Shown one piece after another: positions 34,532-42,954 of a DNA stretch of 64,000 bases. The position numbers and the translations under genes were made by a program. The DNA comes from Gemmiger formicilis (GTDB lineage Bacteria; Bacillota; Clostridia; Oscillospirales; Ruminococcaceae), in the NCBI RefSeq assembly GCF_024462815.1, contig NZ_JANGCG010000011.1, positions 1 to 64,000 on the forward strand, given 5' to 3'. The stretch's first letter is position 1. Each line of letters starts with the position of its first letter. The notes beneath the pieces were generated by a model, which was given only the letters and a program-made list of their open reading frames with translations, was not told the origin of the DNA and made no database searches.

Positions 34532-34640
34532 TCATAAAGGCTCCCTTTGAAAATACGGATACAGGGGATTATTCTGCGGTTTCCCCACCCTTATCCTCAC
34601 AAATTTTAGAGCGTTTGGAACTGTAATGCGGACAGACAAC
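34532..34640 (-). pseudogene. 3' remnant of a second cysteine-rich VLP gene
   Basis: This 109-base stretch aligns with 34862-34970, including the last 23 codons of the intact cysteine-rich gene: VVCPHYSSKRSKICEDKGGETAE stop here against LVACPHYSSKRAENCENKGGKATE stop there. Coding changes are mostly silent or conservative and the 3' flank matches too. The upstream part is gone, so it is the tail of a former copy, likely left at a recombination junction with the cargo. Bases 34641-34861 show no gene, only a few short hairpins. Confidence 0.7.
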
Positions 34641-34898
34641 TATTCTATACCGGTCAAATTGCTGTTCTTAATGCGTAGAAATGGGCAAAAAAGAATGCCG
34701 GACGCAAGCGGGCATATGGCCGCCGTGCCCGGCGTCTGCTTTACCATTTGTCTATGAAATGGAACTTCTAACTGTCATAGTGTAAATATCAAATCCCATA
34801 AAATCAAACAAATCGGCATGCCAAAAAGAGGATATCCTCTATCTAGGATAGCATCTGCAAGTCATATAGGTTCTCTTTGAAACTGCGAATACAGGGGA

Positions 34899-35096
34899 TT
34901 ATTCTGTGGCTTTTCCACCCTTATTCTCACAGTTCTCAGCCCGTTTGGAACTGTAATGCGGGCAAGCGACCAGACACGCCCGGAAACTCTGCTTGCAGCC
35001 GTGAACACATTTTTTACAGATATGGTTATACTGCCGCCTGCCGTTCTCACCCAGGAAGAACGCCCATTCCAGCCGCCATTTCTTGCTTCGACTCAT
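34899..35096 (-). CDS. Cysteine-rich VLP-domain protein
   Basis: 65-aa protein with a compact cysteine array (HICKKCVHGCKQSFRACLVACPHYSSKR), probably zinc-binding. Small proteins of this kind sit at this place in Tn1549-like ICEs; their role is unknown. It overlaps the ArdA fusion gene upstream by four bases, so it is the last gene of that operon. Confidence 0.75.
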   Translation of the reverse strand: MSRSKKWRLEWAFFLGENGRRQYNHICKKCVHGCKQSFRACLVACPHYSSKRAENCENKGGKATE

Positions 35097-36919
35097 AGGC
35101 AGTCATGCTCCGGCACATCACGGCCGGTCTTCTTGCCCTCCGGGGGCTTGTGCTCGGCACACTCCCGTTTTGCGTCCTCCAACCTCTCACGGATGGAAGG
35201 CTTCTCCGGCGTTGTCCGCTCTGCATACTCCTGGGCTTTTTCCAATTCTTCGCCGCGTCTGCCGTTGTTGATAACGCCGTCGATCATGCCGTAGTCATCC
35301 TCCAGCGTCATTTCAGCGGTGCGGAGAGGATTGTCCTTTTCCGGCTGCTCCGCTGCCACGGCAAAGGCCCGTGTACCGTTTCCCATGATAAGATACTTTC
35401 CATCATCGGAAATATGGTGGACGCCATACCCGGCTGCCTCCATCTGCTCCCGGCTCATAGCCGTCACCTGAAAGCTGCCCCTCGGAGTCTGCACACGTTC
35501 GCCAGTTTCAAAACGGTCTGGCAGATAAGCGAGGTCTTGCTTCTCTGCCGGGACAGGGAGAACAACGATATTGCCATTGATCTGCATAAATCGTTCCGGC
35601 GTTTTGAACTGTTCCGTGTATTTCTGGATCAGTTCCGGGGACAGGGACGCAAAATCTTCCTCACCAAGTCCAACCACCAGGAAAGTCCCTGCTACGATAT
35701 CATAAATTTCTCCATTTTCATCCCGCAGCCCACGGTTCAGATCAAGCCCTATGAGCTTTCCTTCATCATTGCAAACCAGCGCCACCGGGTCAGAATAGGG
35801 ATAAGTTGCGCCAATGTCTCCGCCGACCTCCGCCTGCAGGGAATGAAGATCGGGGTTGATCTCCTTCACATAGGGTTCCTTCATAGGTTCCACTACAAGC
35901 ACAGTCATCTTTTCCGAGGCAACCTTCTCCGCAGCGGACAGCATTTCATCCGCATGGGACTTCTCCGAGTCATCCAAAGCGGCCTTGACCTCCGCCGGAT
36001 CAAAATCAAGAAATTCTTCATAGCCCGTGGCATCCTTGAACTTTTCAATCTCCGAAGGAAGATAGTCTTCCTGCGTCTGCCCCAGCGCCGCCAGCTTTTC
36101 ATCCAGCGCAGAAATGCGTCCCACCATCAGGTTTTCGTAAAGTTCTTCCTTTGCGGCGTGCGCCTCTGGGTGCTCCGCTGCATACTGCGGATCGTTCTGA
36201 CGGAAAAACTCATCCATGTCAAAGGCGATATCCATAGCCCACTCGGATTTTTCTTCTTCGGGAAGATCATCCTGGAAGGCCATCACCCGGTACTCGTCCG
36301 GGATACTGCCGCGATCGCCGTCATAATACTCATGGAAGCTATCGCCTGTATCACGCACATAGCCCTGATCCGTGAAGGTGCCGTTTTCCTCCAACGCAAC
36401 GTCCCGGCCGTAGGCCTCATAGTCGATGTAATTCTGCAAATGCTCTGGCACCTGCATAACGTCCAGTTCTTCGATGTAATAGCGGCCCAGATCGTCATAG
36501 TCATGGATATCGGGGTAAACCTCATAGCAATCCAGATTCTCGGTGAGGTTGATGATCTCCTGCAGGCTGCCACAATGGTCGCCCATTTTCATACCGGCCT
36601 GAAACTGTGCGTATTCGCTTTCGCTCATTTCATCCAGCTTCGACGCCAGATAATTCAGTTCGTCCAGACTTTCATATTCACCCAGCTTGCTGTAAAGACC
36701 GTCTACATAGCAGTCATAGTCCGTGATGAACCATTCCTCATACGGCTGGCCGAAGTCATCCTTCTGGCCGATCCCGATGCGCTTGAACACTTCTTTCAGT
36801 TCCTCGGCGGTGGTGGGAAATTTCACCCATTCGCCCACAAGCTCGCCCTCGTTATATTTCCCAAGATTGGTGATAAAGGCGGCAAAGGGATAATCCTTGT
36901 CGTGATCGTAATATGGCAT
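35093..36919 (-). CDS. ArdA antirestriction protein fused to DUF3846 and YodL-like domains
   Basis: 608-aa fusion. Residues 10-180 are ArdA-like (AAFITNLGKYNEGELVGEWVKFPTT, YDCYVDGLYSKLGEYESLDELNYLA), a DNA mimic that blocks type I restriction. After a charged spacer, residues around 350-460 match a DUF3846-like fold (EVGGDIGATYPYSDPVALVCNDEGKLIGLDLNRGL). Residues 475-530 resemble YodL (FETGERVQTPRGSFQVTAM). A conserved tail (PSIRERLEDAKRECAEHK) is also found in the neighbouring smaller gene. The highly acidic composition suits DNA mimicry. Expected to act in the recipient cell soon after transfer. Confidence 0.82.
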   Translation of the reverse strand: MPYYDHDKDYPFAAFITNLGKYNEGELVGEWVKFPTTAEELKEVFKRIGIGQKDDFGQPYEEWFITDYDCYVDGLYSKLGEYESLDELNYLASKLDEMSESEYAQFQAGMKMGDHCGSLQEIINLTENLDCYEVYPDIHDYDDLGRYYIEELDVMQVPEHLQNYIDYEAYGRDVALEENGTFTDQGYVRDTGDSFHEYYDGDRGSIPDEYRVMAFQDDLPEEEKSEWAMDIAFDMDEFFRQNDPQYAAEHPEAHAAKEELYENLMVGRISALDEKLAALGQTQEDYLPSEIEKFKDATGYEEFLDFDPAEVKAALDDSEKSHADEMLSAAEKVASEKMTVLVVEPMKEPYVKEINPDLHSLQAEVGGDIGATYPYSDPVALVCNDEGKLIGLDLNRGLRDENGEIYDIVAGTFLVVGLGEEDFASLSPELIQKYTEQFKTPERFMQINGNIVVLPVPAEKQDLAYLPDRFETGERVQTPRGSFQVTAMSREQMEAAGYGVHHISDDGKYLIMGNGTRAFAVAAEQPEKDNPLRTAEMTLEDDYGMIDGVINNGRRGEELEKAQEYAERTTPEKPSIRERLEDAKRECAEHKPPEGKKTGRDVPEHDCL

Positions 36920-36931
36920 ATCAGCACCTCC

Positions 36932-37411
36932 TTACAGTTCCGGCGCAGACTTTTCCTTGTGGGGCTGCGCCTTGTTTTTCTCCGCACATTCCTTCTTGCC
37001 CTGTTCCAGCCGTTCCCGGATGGAAGGCATTTTCTCCGGCTCCGCAGGGCGTTCATGGTTCCACTCGTCGCCGGAAAGAGAAATATATCCGTGTTCCGAA
37101 AAATGCCCCTGTTCCTCCTGCATGGCGTACTTGCCAAACGGAACAGGGTCGATTGCTTTCAGAAGTTCTGGGGGCAGCAGCATATCCATGTGCTGTGCCA
37201 GATACCGCCACCCCAGATCGTTCAGATCGTGGATATTGGGCTCAAATACGAAATAGTCAATGTTGTCCGCAAACTCCTTAAACTGCTCTGGTGTTGTCAG
37301 CTTGAAGGGCGAGGTCTGCACCGCCGCCAGCACCTCCCGGTCCTCCGGGGAGAGGACAGTCACCGCCGCCCTCACTTCGGGTAAATGTTCCAAAGTCTTA
37401 TTTTCTGCCAT
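36932..37411 (-). CDS. ArdA-related short protein
   Basis: 159-aa acidic protein. Its centre (FVFEPNIHDLNDLGWRYLAQHMDML, FGKYAMQEEQGHFSEHGYISLSGDEW) is clearly related to the second half of the ArdA domain next door, and both end in PSIRERLE. It may be a duplicated half-ArdA acting with the larger fusion or on a different restriction enzyme. ATG 37411 (MAENKTLE) is chosen for its GGAAGGTG site. It overlaps the topB fragment by 14 bases. Confidence 0.7.
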   Translation of the reverse strand: MAENKTLEHLPEVRAAVTVLSPEDREVLAAVQTSPFKLTTPEQFKEFADNIDYFVFEPNIHDLNDLGWRYLAQHMDMLLPPELLKAIDPVPFGKYAMQEEQGHFSEHGYISLSGDEWNHERPAEPEKMPSIRERLEQGKKECAEKNKAQPHKEKSAPEL

Positions 37412-38084
37412 TGACACCTTCCTTTCTTTTCGGAAATTCCAGTTTGAAGTTGATGTATTTGCCACCCGTGTCATCCAAGATCACCGCAGCGTCATAAGCA
37501 GCCTGTTTCTTTTCAGACCACATTCCCTTGACATTGGTACGTCCCTTTTTCAGAAGGTCCGTTGCCATCTTCTTTGTCAGCTCCTTCTTGCGGCTCGTCC
37601 AGAAGCGGTCATTTTTCCAGAGGACGAAACCGCAGGACCGATCCGAACACGCAAAGTTCTTCTTGCCCTCATAAACCGGCTGGCCGCAGCGGGGGCAGGT
37701 ACCGATCACTTCCTTCTCCGGGGCAAACAGCTTTTTGCCATCCTCGGAAATGCAGGAATAGGTGGACACGATTTCCTGGACCATCGTACAGATACCGTCC
37801 ATGAAAGTACCCGGATCAGCGCCGCCCCTTGCGATCTCCGTTAATTTCTGTTCCCATTCTGCGGTCAGCATGGGAGAGGTCAGCGGCTCCGGCAGGACCG
37901 TGACAAGGTTGATACCGGCTTTTGTGGGGATCAGGCTCTTGCCCTTGCGTTCCACAAATCCGGCTGCCACCAGCTTTTCGATGATTGCCGCCCTGGTCGC
38001 AGGCGTGCCAAGACCTTTTCGCTCCGCTTTATCGGGAATATCATCCTTGCCTGTGTTCTCCATAGCGGACAGGAGGGTATCTTC
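37398..38084 (-). pseudogene. topB: DNA topoisomerase III, C-terminal fragment
   Basis: The frame begins at the element junction (SEDTLLSAMENTGKDD), continues through AERKGLGTPATRAAIIEKLVAAGF and ends in zinc-finger segments (CPRCGQPVYEG, CSDRSCGFVLW) typical of ICE-type TopB. The N-terminal two thirds lie at 47002-48418, separated by 8.9 kb. An internal ATG (MENTGKDD) could start a short product of 221 aa, but it would lack the active site. Confidence 0.92.
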
Positions 38085-38107
38085 TGATACATATTGTCAA
38101 GGTGGTT

Positions 38108-38299
38108 TTAAGAAATTTTCCCGCAATCGTTCATAATGAGCCGCTTGATTTTATCGCTCATAGTTTCCTTGCTGGTGGTGCTGAAGTGGATTTTCACCCG
38201 ATAGGTCGTGTTTCCGATTTTCTTCACAATATCGGGTTGCTCTGCTTCCTTTACGGTCAGAGGGGAAGCGTTTGCGGCGGTGCTGGTTTTATTGCTCAT
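38108..38299 (-). CDS. TnpW-family small transposon protein
   Basis: 63-aa protein ending TYRVKIHFSTTSKETMSDKIKRLIMND. This matches the short TnpW-type proteins found near serine recombinases of Tn4451-like elements. Its function is unknown. It sits 24 bases inside the left junction, at the opposite end from the recombinase. Confidence 0.75.
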   Translation of the reverse strand: MSNKTSTAANASPLTVKEAEQPDIVKKIGNTTYRVKIHFSTTSKETMSDKIKRLIMNDCGKIS

Positions 38300-38321
38300 A
38301 GGCTCTCCTTTCCATGAAAAA

Positions 38322-38420
38322 AGCCCTTATGCTGCGGCGCACAAGGGCTTGTAGTCATTCTTCTAAAACTCTGAAAGCGCGAAAGTGCAAAGCGCAAAGG
38401 GTCTGCACTTTGCACTTTCA
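38322..38420. terminator. Two hairpins between TnpW-like and primase genes
   Basis: AAGCCCTT/AAGGGCTT (38322-38350) and a longer GAAAGTGCAAAG/CTTTGCACTTTC stem (about 38378-38419) abut the primase stop. Either could end the primase transcript on the minus strand. Confidence 0.6.
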
Positions 38421-40319
38421 GCTTGCGGGTTCGGGTGGCTGCTTCCTCTTGATGAAGTTGTACCATTGACCGCCGACGCGCCTTGCGCCCAAAATGCCGC
38501 CCATGTTGCGCTTGGCGTTCTGCACCGTCCTTTCGGATATTCCGGCTTCGGCTGCGGCCTTTACAATGTCCTCGCTGGCAAGCTCTTTTCCGTCTGCCAA
38601 CAGGTCAAGTATCAGCCGTTCCGCCTGTTCGGTCTTGGTGGCGGTGTTGCCGCCCGCGCCGGACAGCAGCTCATCGGCGGTAATGTCATACTCGCCTATC
38701 CACGAAAAGCCCGTTTCCGGGTCAAGGCAAAAGGCTATGGGCTTGCCCTCCGGCGCAAGGGAAGATTTGTCATGGACGATAACGCGCACATTCGGCTCCC
38801 GCTTCACGCGTCCGATCAGCAGGACGCTCCTTGCTGCGGCGCGGAAGTCGATAGAGCCTAAGCCCCGGTAGGCGCTTTGTCCTCCGGCGGCTTTGTTGAG
38901 GTGTCCGATTAGGATAACGGCGCACCCGGTACGCTCGGCAATCTCGGCAAGGCGGCGGAACATGGGGCGTATCTCATTGGCCTTGTTCATGTCGGTTTTC
39001 TCGCCCACATACGCCTGTATGGGGTCAAGGATAATCAGCCGCGCCCCGGTCTGCCGGATAGCCCTCTCTATGCGCTCGTCGGAAAGGGAAAGCCCCTGCT
39101 TGCTCTCGTCAATGACAAGAACGCGGTCAAGGTCTGCTTCGGCTTCCATAAGGCGGGGCTTGATTGTGTCGCCCAAACCGTCCTCGGCGGTCTGGTAAAT
39201 CACATTGAACGGCTCATGCGCCGCCATGTGTGGGAACGGCTTGCGGTTGGTACAGGCGGCGGCAAGGCGTAGGGCAAAGGTGGTCTTGCCCTCGCCGGGG
39301 TTGCCCTGCACAATGGTTACTTTCCCAAAGGGGATATACGGCTCCCATAGCCATTCAACGGTCTGTGTGTCAACCTCGCTCATGCGGATAATCTCGACGG
39401 TTTTTTCCTGCGGCGGCTCTTTCAAGCCGTAAACCGCTTCCCGGATATACTTCCCGTCTGTGATTTCTGCCCGGTGCTGCAATACCTCGTTCCAGTCCTT
39501 AAACAGCGGCACAAGGCGGTGGACGGTATATCCCTCCGGCACAAGCTCCGCAAGGCGGCTGCAAGCGTCGTTTCCTGCTTGGTCGCTGTCAAGGCAGAGG
39601 TAAACGGTCTTGATGTTCGGGCGGTCAGAGAGGAAACGCAACAGGGCTTTTTCTCCCACGCCGCCCAATGACAAATAGCTCTGCTTCTGCCATGCCTTTT
39701 TGAACAGGCAGAGGAAAGAGAGCAGGTCAACGGGGGCTTCAAAGACAAAAAGCCTGTCGCCCTCGCCCCGGTAGCAGAAATTAAAGGCTTTGTCGCTGCT
39801 TTTCACATCAAGCCGGAAGTTTCCCGCCGTTCCTTTGCTGTGGGCGTAGCGCGGTATTCCGTCCTCGTCCCGCCCCACAAATACGGCGTTGTGGTGGGCT
39901 GCGTCCTCGTAAATATCGCCGCGGGCAAAGAAAAAGCCCGTCACATCTTCATCAATGTGGCGGGCTGCTGTAAGGTAGTTCCTCGCTGTTCGGTTGTCGC
40001 TGTTTGGGGGCGGTAGCCGGAAGTCGGAAAGGGACGCGGGGCAAGGTCTGTCCGGCGGCGGTGCGGCTCCCTTTTCTCCTGTGAGAAGTTCCACGGCTTC
40101 GGTAAAGCTCTTGCCGAAAAACTCCATGACAAAATCAACGGGGCCGCCGCCCTTACTCTGGCTGTGCCTGTACCATTTGTTTCCCCGGACGGTCAAGCTG
40201 TCGTGCCGTTTCCAGCGGTATTCATTCCCGGCGCGGGTAAGCTGCTCGCCCTGTGATTGCAGGAAGGAAACAAGGTCGGCTTGGTTCGCCCGGTCTATCT
40301 GTTCTTGGGTGTAATACAT
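38418..40319 (-). CDS. Primase-helicase (Toprim + RepA-like AAA ATPase)
   Basis: 633-aa fusion. The N-terminus (DLVSFLQSQGEQLTRAGNEYRWKRHDSLTVRGNKWYRHSQSKGGGPVDFVMEF region) is the CHC2-like DNA-binding part. The Toprim domain follows around residue 230 (TVYLCLDSDQAGNDA). A RecA/RepA-type helicase begins near 330 with Walker A QGNPGEGKTTF and Walker B LIILDPIQAYVG. The last 60 residues look like a winged helix (EDIVKAAAEAGISERTVQNAKRNM). It would replicate the element after mobilization or as a plasmid-like circle. ATG 40319 follows GAGGTATC. Confidence 0.88.
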   Translation of the reverse strand: MYYTQEQIDRANQADLVSFLQSQGEQLTRAGNEYRWKRHDSLTVRGNKWYRHSQSKGGGPVDFVMEFFGKSFTEAVELLTGEKGAAPPPDRPCPASLSDFRLPPPNSDNRTARNYLTAARHIDEDVTGFFFARGDIYEDAAHHNAVFVGRDEDGIPRYAHSKGTAGNFRLDVKSSDKAFNFCYRGEGDRLFVFEAPVDLLSFLCLFKKAWQKQSYLSLGGVGEKALLRFLSDRPNIKTVYLCLDSDQAGNDACSRLAELVPEGYTVHRLVPLFKDWNEVLQHRAEITDGKYIREAVYGLKEPPQEKTVEIIRMSEVDTQTVEWLWEPYIPFGKVTIVQGNPGEGKTTFALRLAAACTNRKPFPHMAAHEPFNVIYQTAEDGLGDTIKPRLMEAEADLDRVLVIDESKQGLSLSDERIERAIRQTGARLIILDPIQAYVGEKTDMNKANEIRPMFRRLAEIAERTGCAVILIGHLNKAAGGQSAYRGLGSIDFRAAARSVLLIGRVKREPNVRVIVHDKSSLAPEGKPIAFCLDPETGFSWIGEYDITADELLSGAGGNTATKTEQAERLILDLLADGKELASEDIVKAAAEAGISERTVQNAKRNMGGILGARRVGGQWYNFIKRKQPPEPAS

Positions 40320-40401
40320 GGTTGATACCTCGCTTTCTTCGGTTGAATTGTTCATAGTTTCTAAGTATAATAAAAACAACAAATTGGAAGTTATCATAAA
40401 G

Positions 40402-40770
40402 ATGGTGCGATATATGATTTTTAAGGGATTTCCATACTATTTGGGGGCAATTGCGACAACAAAATGTATAAGAGCGATTTTATTTGTGTTTGTGCCTGGC
40501 AAAAACGGAGATAGGGTTACCCTGGATTCTTGTACTGGATGGGTTAGGCACATGGGAAGATTTTACGAGAGCAGGACATATTCATTTTTGTTAGATACAC
40601 AATTGTCGAAAGGGAATATAGAGGTCCTTTTGCTGGATAAGAAGAAGCACCCCATATTAAAACTCAATGAACACTCTCCATCCGGTACAATAGCCTTAGA
40701 TGGAAAGAGCAGATATTATCTGCGTTGGGAATTTAGGAGTGCCTCTGGTAAATGTAAGCTACAATGGTAA
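40402..40770 (+). CDS. Small beta-rich protein, opposite strand to neighbours
   Basis: About 122 aa, or 150 if an upstream start is used; the start is uncertain and no good ribosome site is seen. The C-terminal part (LSKGNIEVLLLDKKKHPILKLNEHSPSGTIALDGKSRYYLRWEFRSASGKCKLQW region) has alternating strands like small secreted Ig-like proteins. The N-terminal hydrophobic stretch (GAIATTKCIRAILFVFV) looks like a damaged signal segment. A plus-strand terminator follows it, supporting transcription. It may be a truncated or frameshifted gene acquired by the element. Confidence 0.45.
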   Translation: MVRYMIFKGFPYYLGAIATTKCIRAILFVFVPGKNGDRVTLDSCTGWVRHMGRFYESRTYSFLLDTQLSKGNIEVLLLDKKKHPILKLNEHSPSGTIALDGKSRYYLRWEFRSASGKCKLQW

Positions 40771-40800
40771 AAGCAAATCCCGGTTTATCGGAAAGCATTT

Positions 40801-40836
40801 AGGACGGACAAGCTGGACAGCTTGCCCGTCCTTTTC
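40801..40836 (+). terminator. Terminator after the small plus-strand gene
   Basis: AGGACGG...AAGCT/AGCTT...CCGTCCT hairpin followed by TTTTCCTTAT. It also lies at the end of the converging relaxase gene. Confidence 0.75.
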
Positions 40837-40837
40837 C

Positions 40838-42346
40838 TTATCGCTCCTGTTCATGCCGCTTGGCGCGGGTCTGCTCCGGCTGGTCGGCTTTCAGCGCAAT
40901 ATCAACGCACTTGCGGATATTGTGCAGTTCGGCAACCTCGGCGCGGGTTTCTTTCAGCTTGGTATATTCCGCTGTTCTCTGCCCGCTGAGAGTGGCGTAC
41001 TCTTTTTCCCATTCAGAGATAGGCAAGGTCTTTGTCCCTTTCGGCAGATTTGCATGGAGATAGCGGCTCGCTGCGTTCCATAGGGTCAACTCGGCGCGGT
41101 GGGCTTCCTCGTACTTGTCGCGCTTGTTTGTCCAGCCGTTTTGCAGCTTTTTCAGCTCATCGTGAACGGGCTTGTACTCGGTGTAGTTCTTCCCGTATTC
41201 AATCAGCTTTTGCAGCTTCTTCATGCGTTCCTCGGCGGTTTTCATTCCCGCCCGGATAGTGTCGGCCTGTTCGCTGACAGAGGAAAGGGCTGCGTCCAGC
41301 TCGTCAAGGGTCGAGATACCATGCTCGGAAAGATAGTTGACCGCTGCCGCTATGGTTTTCAGTTCATCGGCTGTGTGCTGTTGTTGCCAACGCTGCGAAT
41401 ACTTCCGGCTCTTTTCTCTCTGAACGCTCAAATACTTCATCAGCAGATTTGCAAGGCCGGGGGATTGTTGCGGCTGTTCCGGGGCGGTTTCCCGCGCTTT
41501 GAACAGGTCGGCAATCCACTCTTTGAGCTTCCCAACCTGCGCCCGGATTTCCCGGATAAGGCGGTTTGCCTTTTGGATATTTCGGTTCAGTTCGCCTTTC
41601 TCGGTGGCAATACCTTTCTTCTCCATCTGGCAAGCCGCCACGCCCATGTGGACGGTGGGTATCTCGTCAATGCCGCGCTCGGCGTTGCTGCGGTGGTCGA
41701 TACGCTCCGGGCTTCCGTTCCTCTCCAAAAAGTCGTTGGTAAGGTCAGCCCATGCCTTTCGCCACAAGAGGGCGTTGCCCTTGTCGTTCCAGCCGGTCAG
41801 ATCAACTTTGTGCGTCTTGTATCTGCCACTTGGCAAGCGAATACGCTCGCCGTTCCCGTCAAGGTCATATTCCTTTCTGGACTTCGCCGCCCACGCGCCG
41901 CGCTCGTCAAAGGGGCGCATGGTAAGCATGATGTGACAATGGGGATTGCCCTTGCCGGTGTCGTGAATGGCATAATCGACGCACATTCCTCTGGAAACAA
42001 ATTGAGAGGAACAGTATTCCCGGACAAGCCGGATCTGTTCCTCTCTGGATAACTCTATGGGGAGCGCCGCGTCAATCTCTCTGGCAAGCTGGGCGTTCCC
42101 AGCTTTCTCGTAAAGCTCCACGCTGTTCCACAAGGTTGAACGGTCAGAGAAAGAGGGCGGGGCATGGGGCGGCAGCAGGATTTCGGTATGGACAACACCG
42201 CCTTTGCGGGTGTAGTCGTGGGTCATTCCGTCCCACTCGTTTGTCAGCTTTTCACCGCTTCGGTAGGCGGCTGCGGCAACGGCTGATTTGCCCTTGCCCC
42301 GGCTGACAATGCTGATGTTACAATGGTAAATGGCTATGGGTATCAC
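40838..42346 (-). CDS. MobA/MobL (MOBQ) relaxase of the nested element
   Basis: 502-aa relaxase. The N-terminal signature is IYHCNISIVSRGKGKSAVAAAAYRSGEKL, and the metal-binding histidines are in GKGNPHCHIMLTMRPF. The C-terminal half is coiled coil. The start is unusual: a near-perfect GGGAGGTGAT ribosome site is followed, at normal spacing, by ATA rather than ATG before the usual first residues AIYHC. A GTG at 42346 overlaps the ribosome site itself and is taken here as a conservative start. It is preceded by an oriT with the MOBQ nick-site core. Confidence 0.88.
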   Translation of the reverse strand: MIPIAIYHCNISIVSRGKGKSAVAAAAYRSGEKLTNEWDGMTHDYTRKGGVVHTEILLPPHAPPSFSDRSTLWNSVELYEKAGNAQLAREIDAALPIELSREEQIRLVREYCSSQFVSRGMCVDYAIHDTGKGNPHCHIMLTMRPFDERGAWAAKSRKEYDLDGNGERIRLPSGRYKTHKVDLTGWNDKGNALLWRKAWADLTNDFLERNGSPERIDHRSNAERGIDEIPTVHMGVAACQMEKKGIATEKGELNRNIQKANRLIREIRAQVGKLKEWIADLFKARETAPEQPQQSPGLANLLMKYLSVQREKSRKYSQRWQQQHTADELKTIAAAVNYLSEHGISTLDELDAALSSVSEQADTIRAGMKTAEERMKKLQKLIEYGKNYTEYKPVHDELKKLQNGWTNKRDKYEEAHRAELTLWNAASRYLHANLPKGTKTLPISEWEKEYATLSGQRTAEYTKLKETRAEVAELHNIRKCVDIALKADQPEQTRAKRHEQER

Positions 42347-42519
42347 CTCCCGGATAGGATAACAAAACCCGCAAAAATGGTACAGACGCCAAAGGCGGGT
42401 GTGCCGTTTTTGTGGGTGTGCAGGGATAGCCGCGTAAGCGGCGCAAGGGGTGCAGCCCCTTGTTGCGGCAAAGCCGCCATATCGGAGCGCGGGGAAAGTT
42501 CCCTGTGCGGAGATAAGCC

Positions 42520-42570
42520 CTCGGCAGAGCGCACACGCCCGCAAGGGTGTATAAGTGCGCCCTTGTTGCC
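42520..42570. other. MOBQ-type oriT of the nested element
   Basis: TAAGTGCGCCCTT at 42552-42564 matches the nick-region core of RSF1010/R1162-type origins (TAAGTGCGCCCT). Just 5' of it is an imperfect inverted repeat (ACACGCCC/AGGGTGT). It lies about 200 bases upstream of the relaxase start. A CAAGGGG/CCCCTTG hairpin near 42447-42465 is also present. Confidence 0.75.
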
Positions 42571-42580
42571 AAGGGATTAT

Positions 42581-42874
42581 TTAGCTTGTCGTTTTCTCGG
42601 CTCGTTTTTTCAAAAACTCCCGCGCTGGTTCACTCGTCAAAGCAAGTCGGAGAAGTGCTGTGGCTTCCTCGTCGGTCATGTTCTTTGCTTCCGGCACAAT
42701 GCTCTCAAAGACTGCGCCCCGGACGATCAGCCGGTGGCTGCGCGTCCGGCGTTCCTCTTGAGACAGCTTTTGCCGTAGCACCTTTTCCCAGTTCTCAAAC
42801 TGCAGGATTTTCTTCTTTCCGTCCTCAATCTCGGCGGTCAATTCCTCGCATGTTTTTTCTCTTGGTTTCGTCAT
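42581..42874 (-). CDS. DUF3847-family protein
   Basis: 97-aa helical, charged protein (ELTAEIEDGKKKILQFENWEKVL, then RRTRSHRLIVRGAVFESIV). This pattern is found next to MobA/MobL relaxases in Clostridia elements. It may be a relaxosome or replication accessory; no function is proven. ATG 42874 follows AAAGGAG. Confidence 0.75.
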   Translation of the reverse strand: MTKPREKTCEELTAEIEDGKKKILQFENWEKVLRQKLSQEERRTRSHRLIVRGAVFESIVPEAKNMTDEEATALLRLALTSEPAREFLKKRAEKTTS

Positions 42875-42909
42875 AGCTGGTCGCTCCTTTCTGCTCATGG
42901 ATATAGAAA

Positions 42910-42945
42910 AGGGGCAGTCGATTTCTCGGCTGCCCCTTGTTATAT
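42910..42945 (-). terminator. Terminator of the sigma/anti-sigma unit
   Basis: AAGGGGCAG/CTGCCCCTT hairpin followed on the minus strand by TTTCTAT, a few bases after the anti-sigma gene's stop. Confidence 0.75.
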
Positions 42946-42954
42946 TTTTTGCCT

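Noticed and set aside
35105-37384. 759-codon plus-strand frame antisense to the ArdA genes
   Set aside because: It covers two clear ArdA-type genes and the topB fragment on the other strand and shows no recognisable domain.
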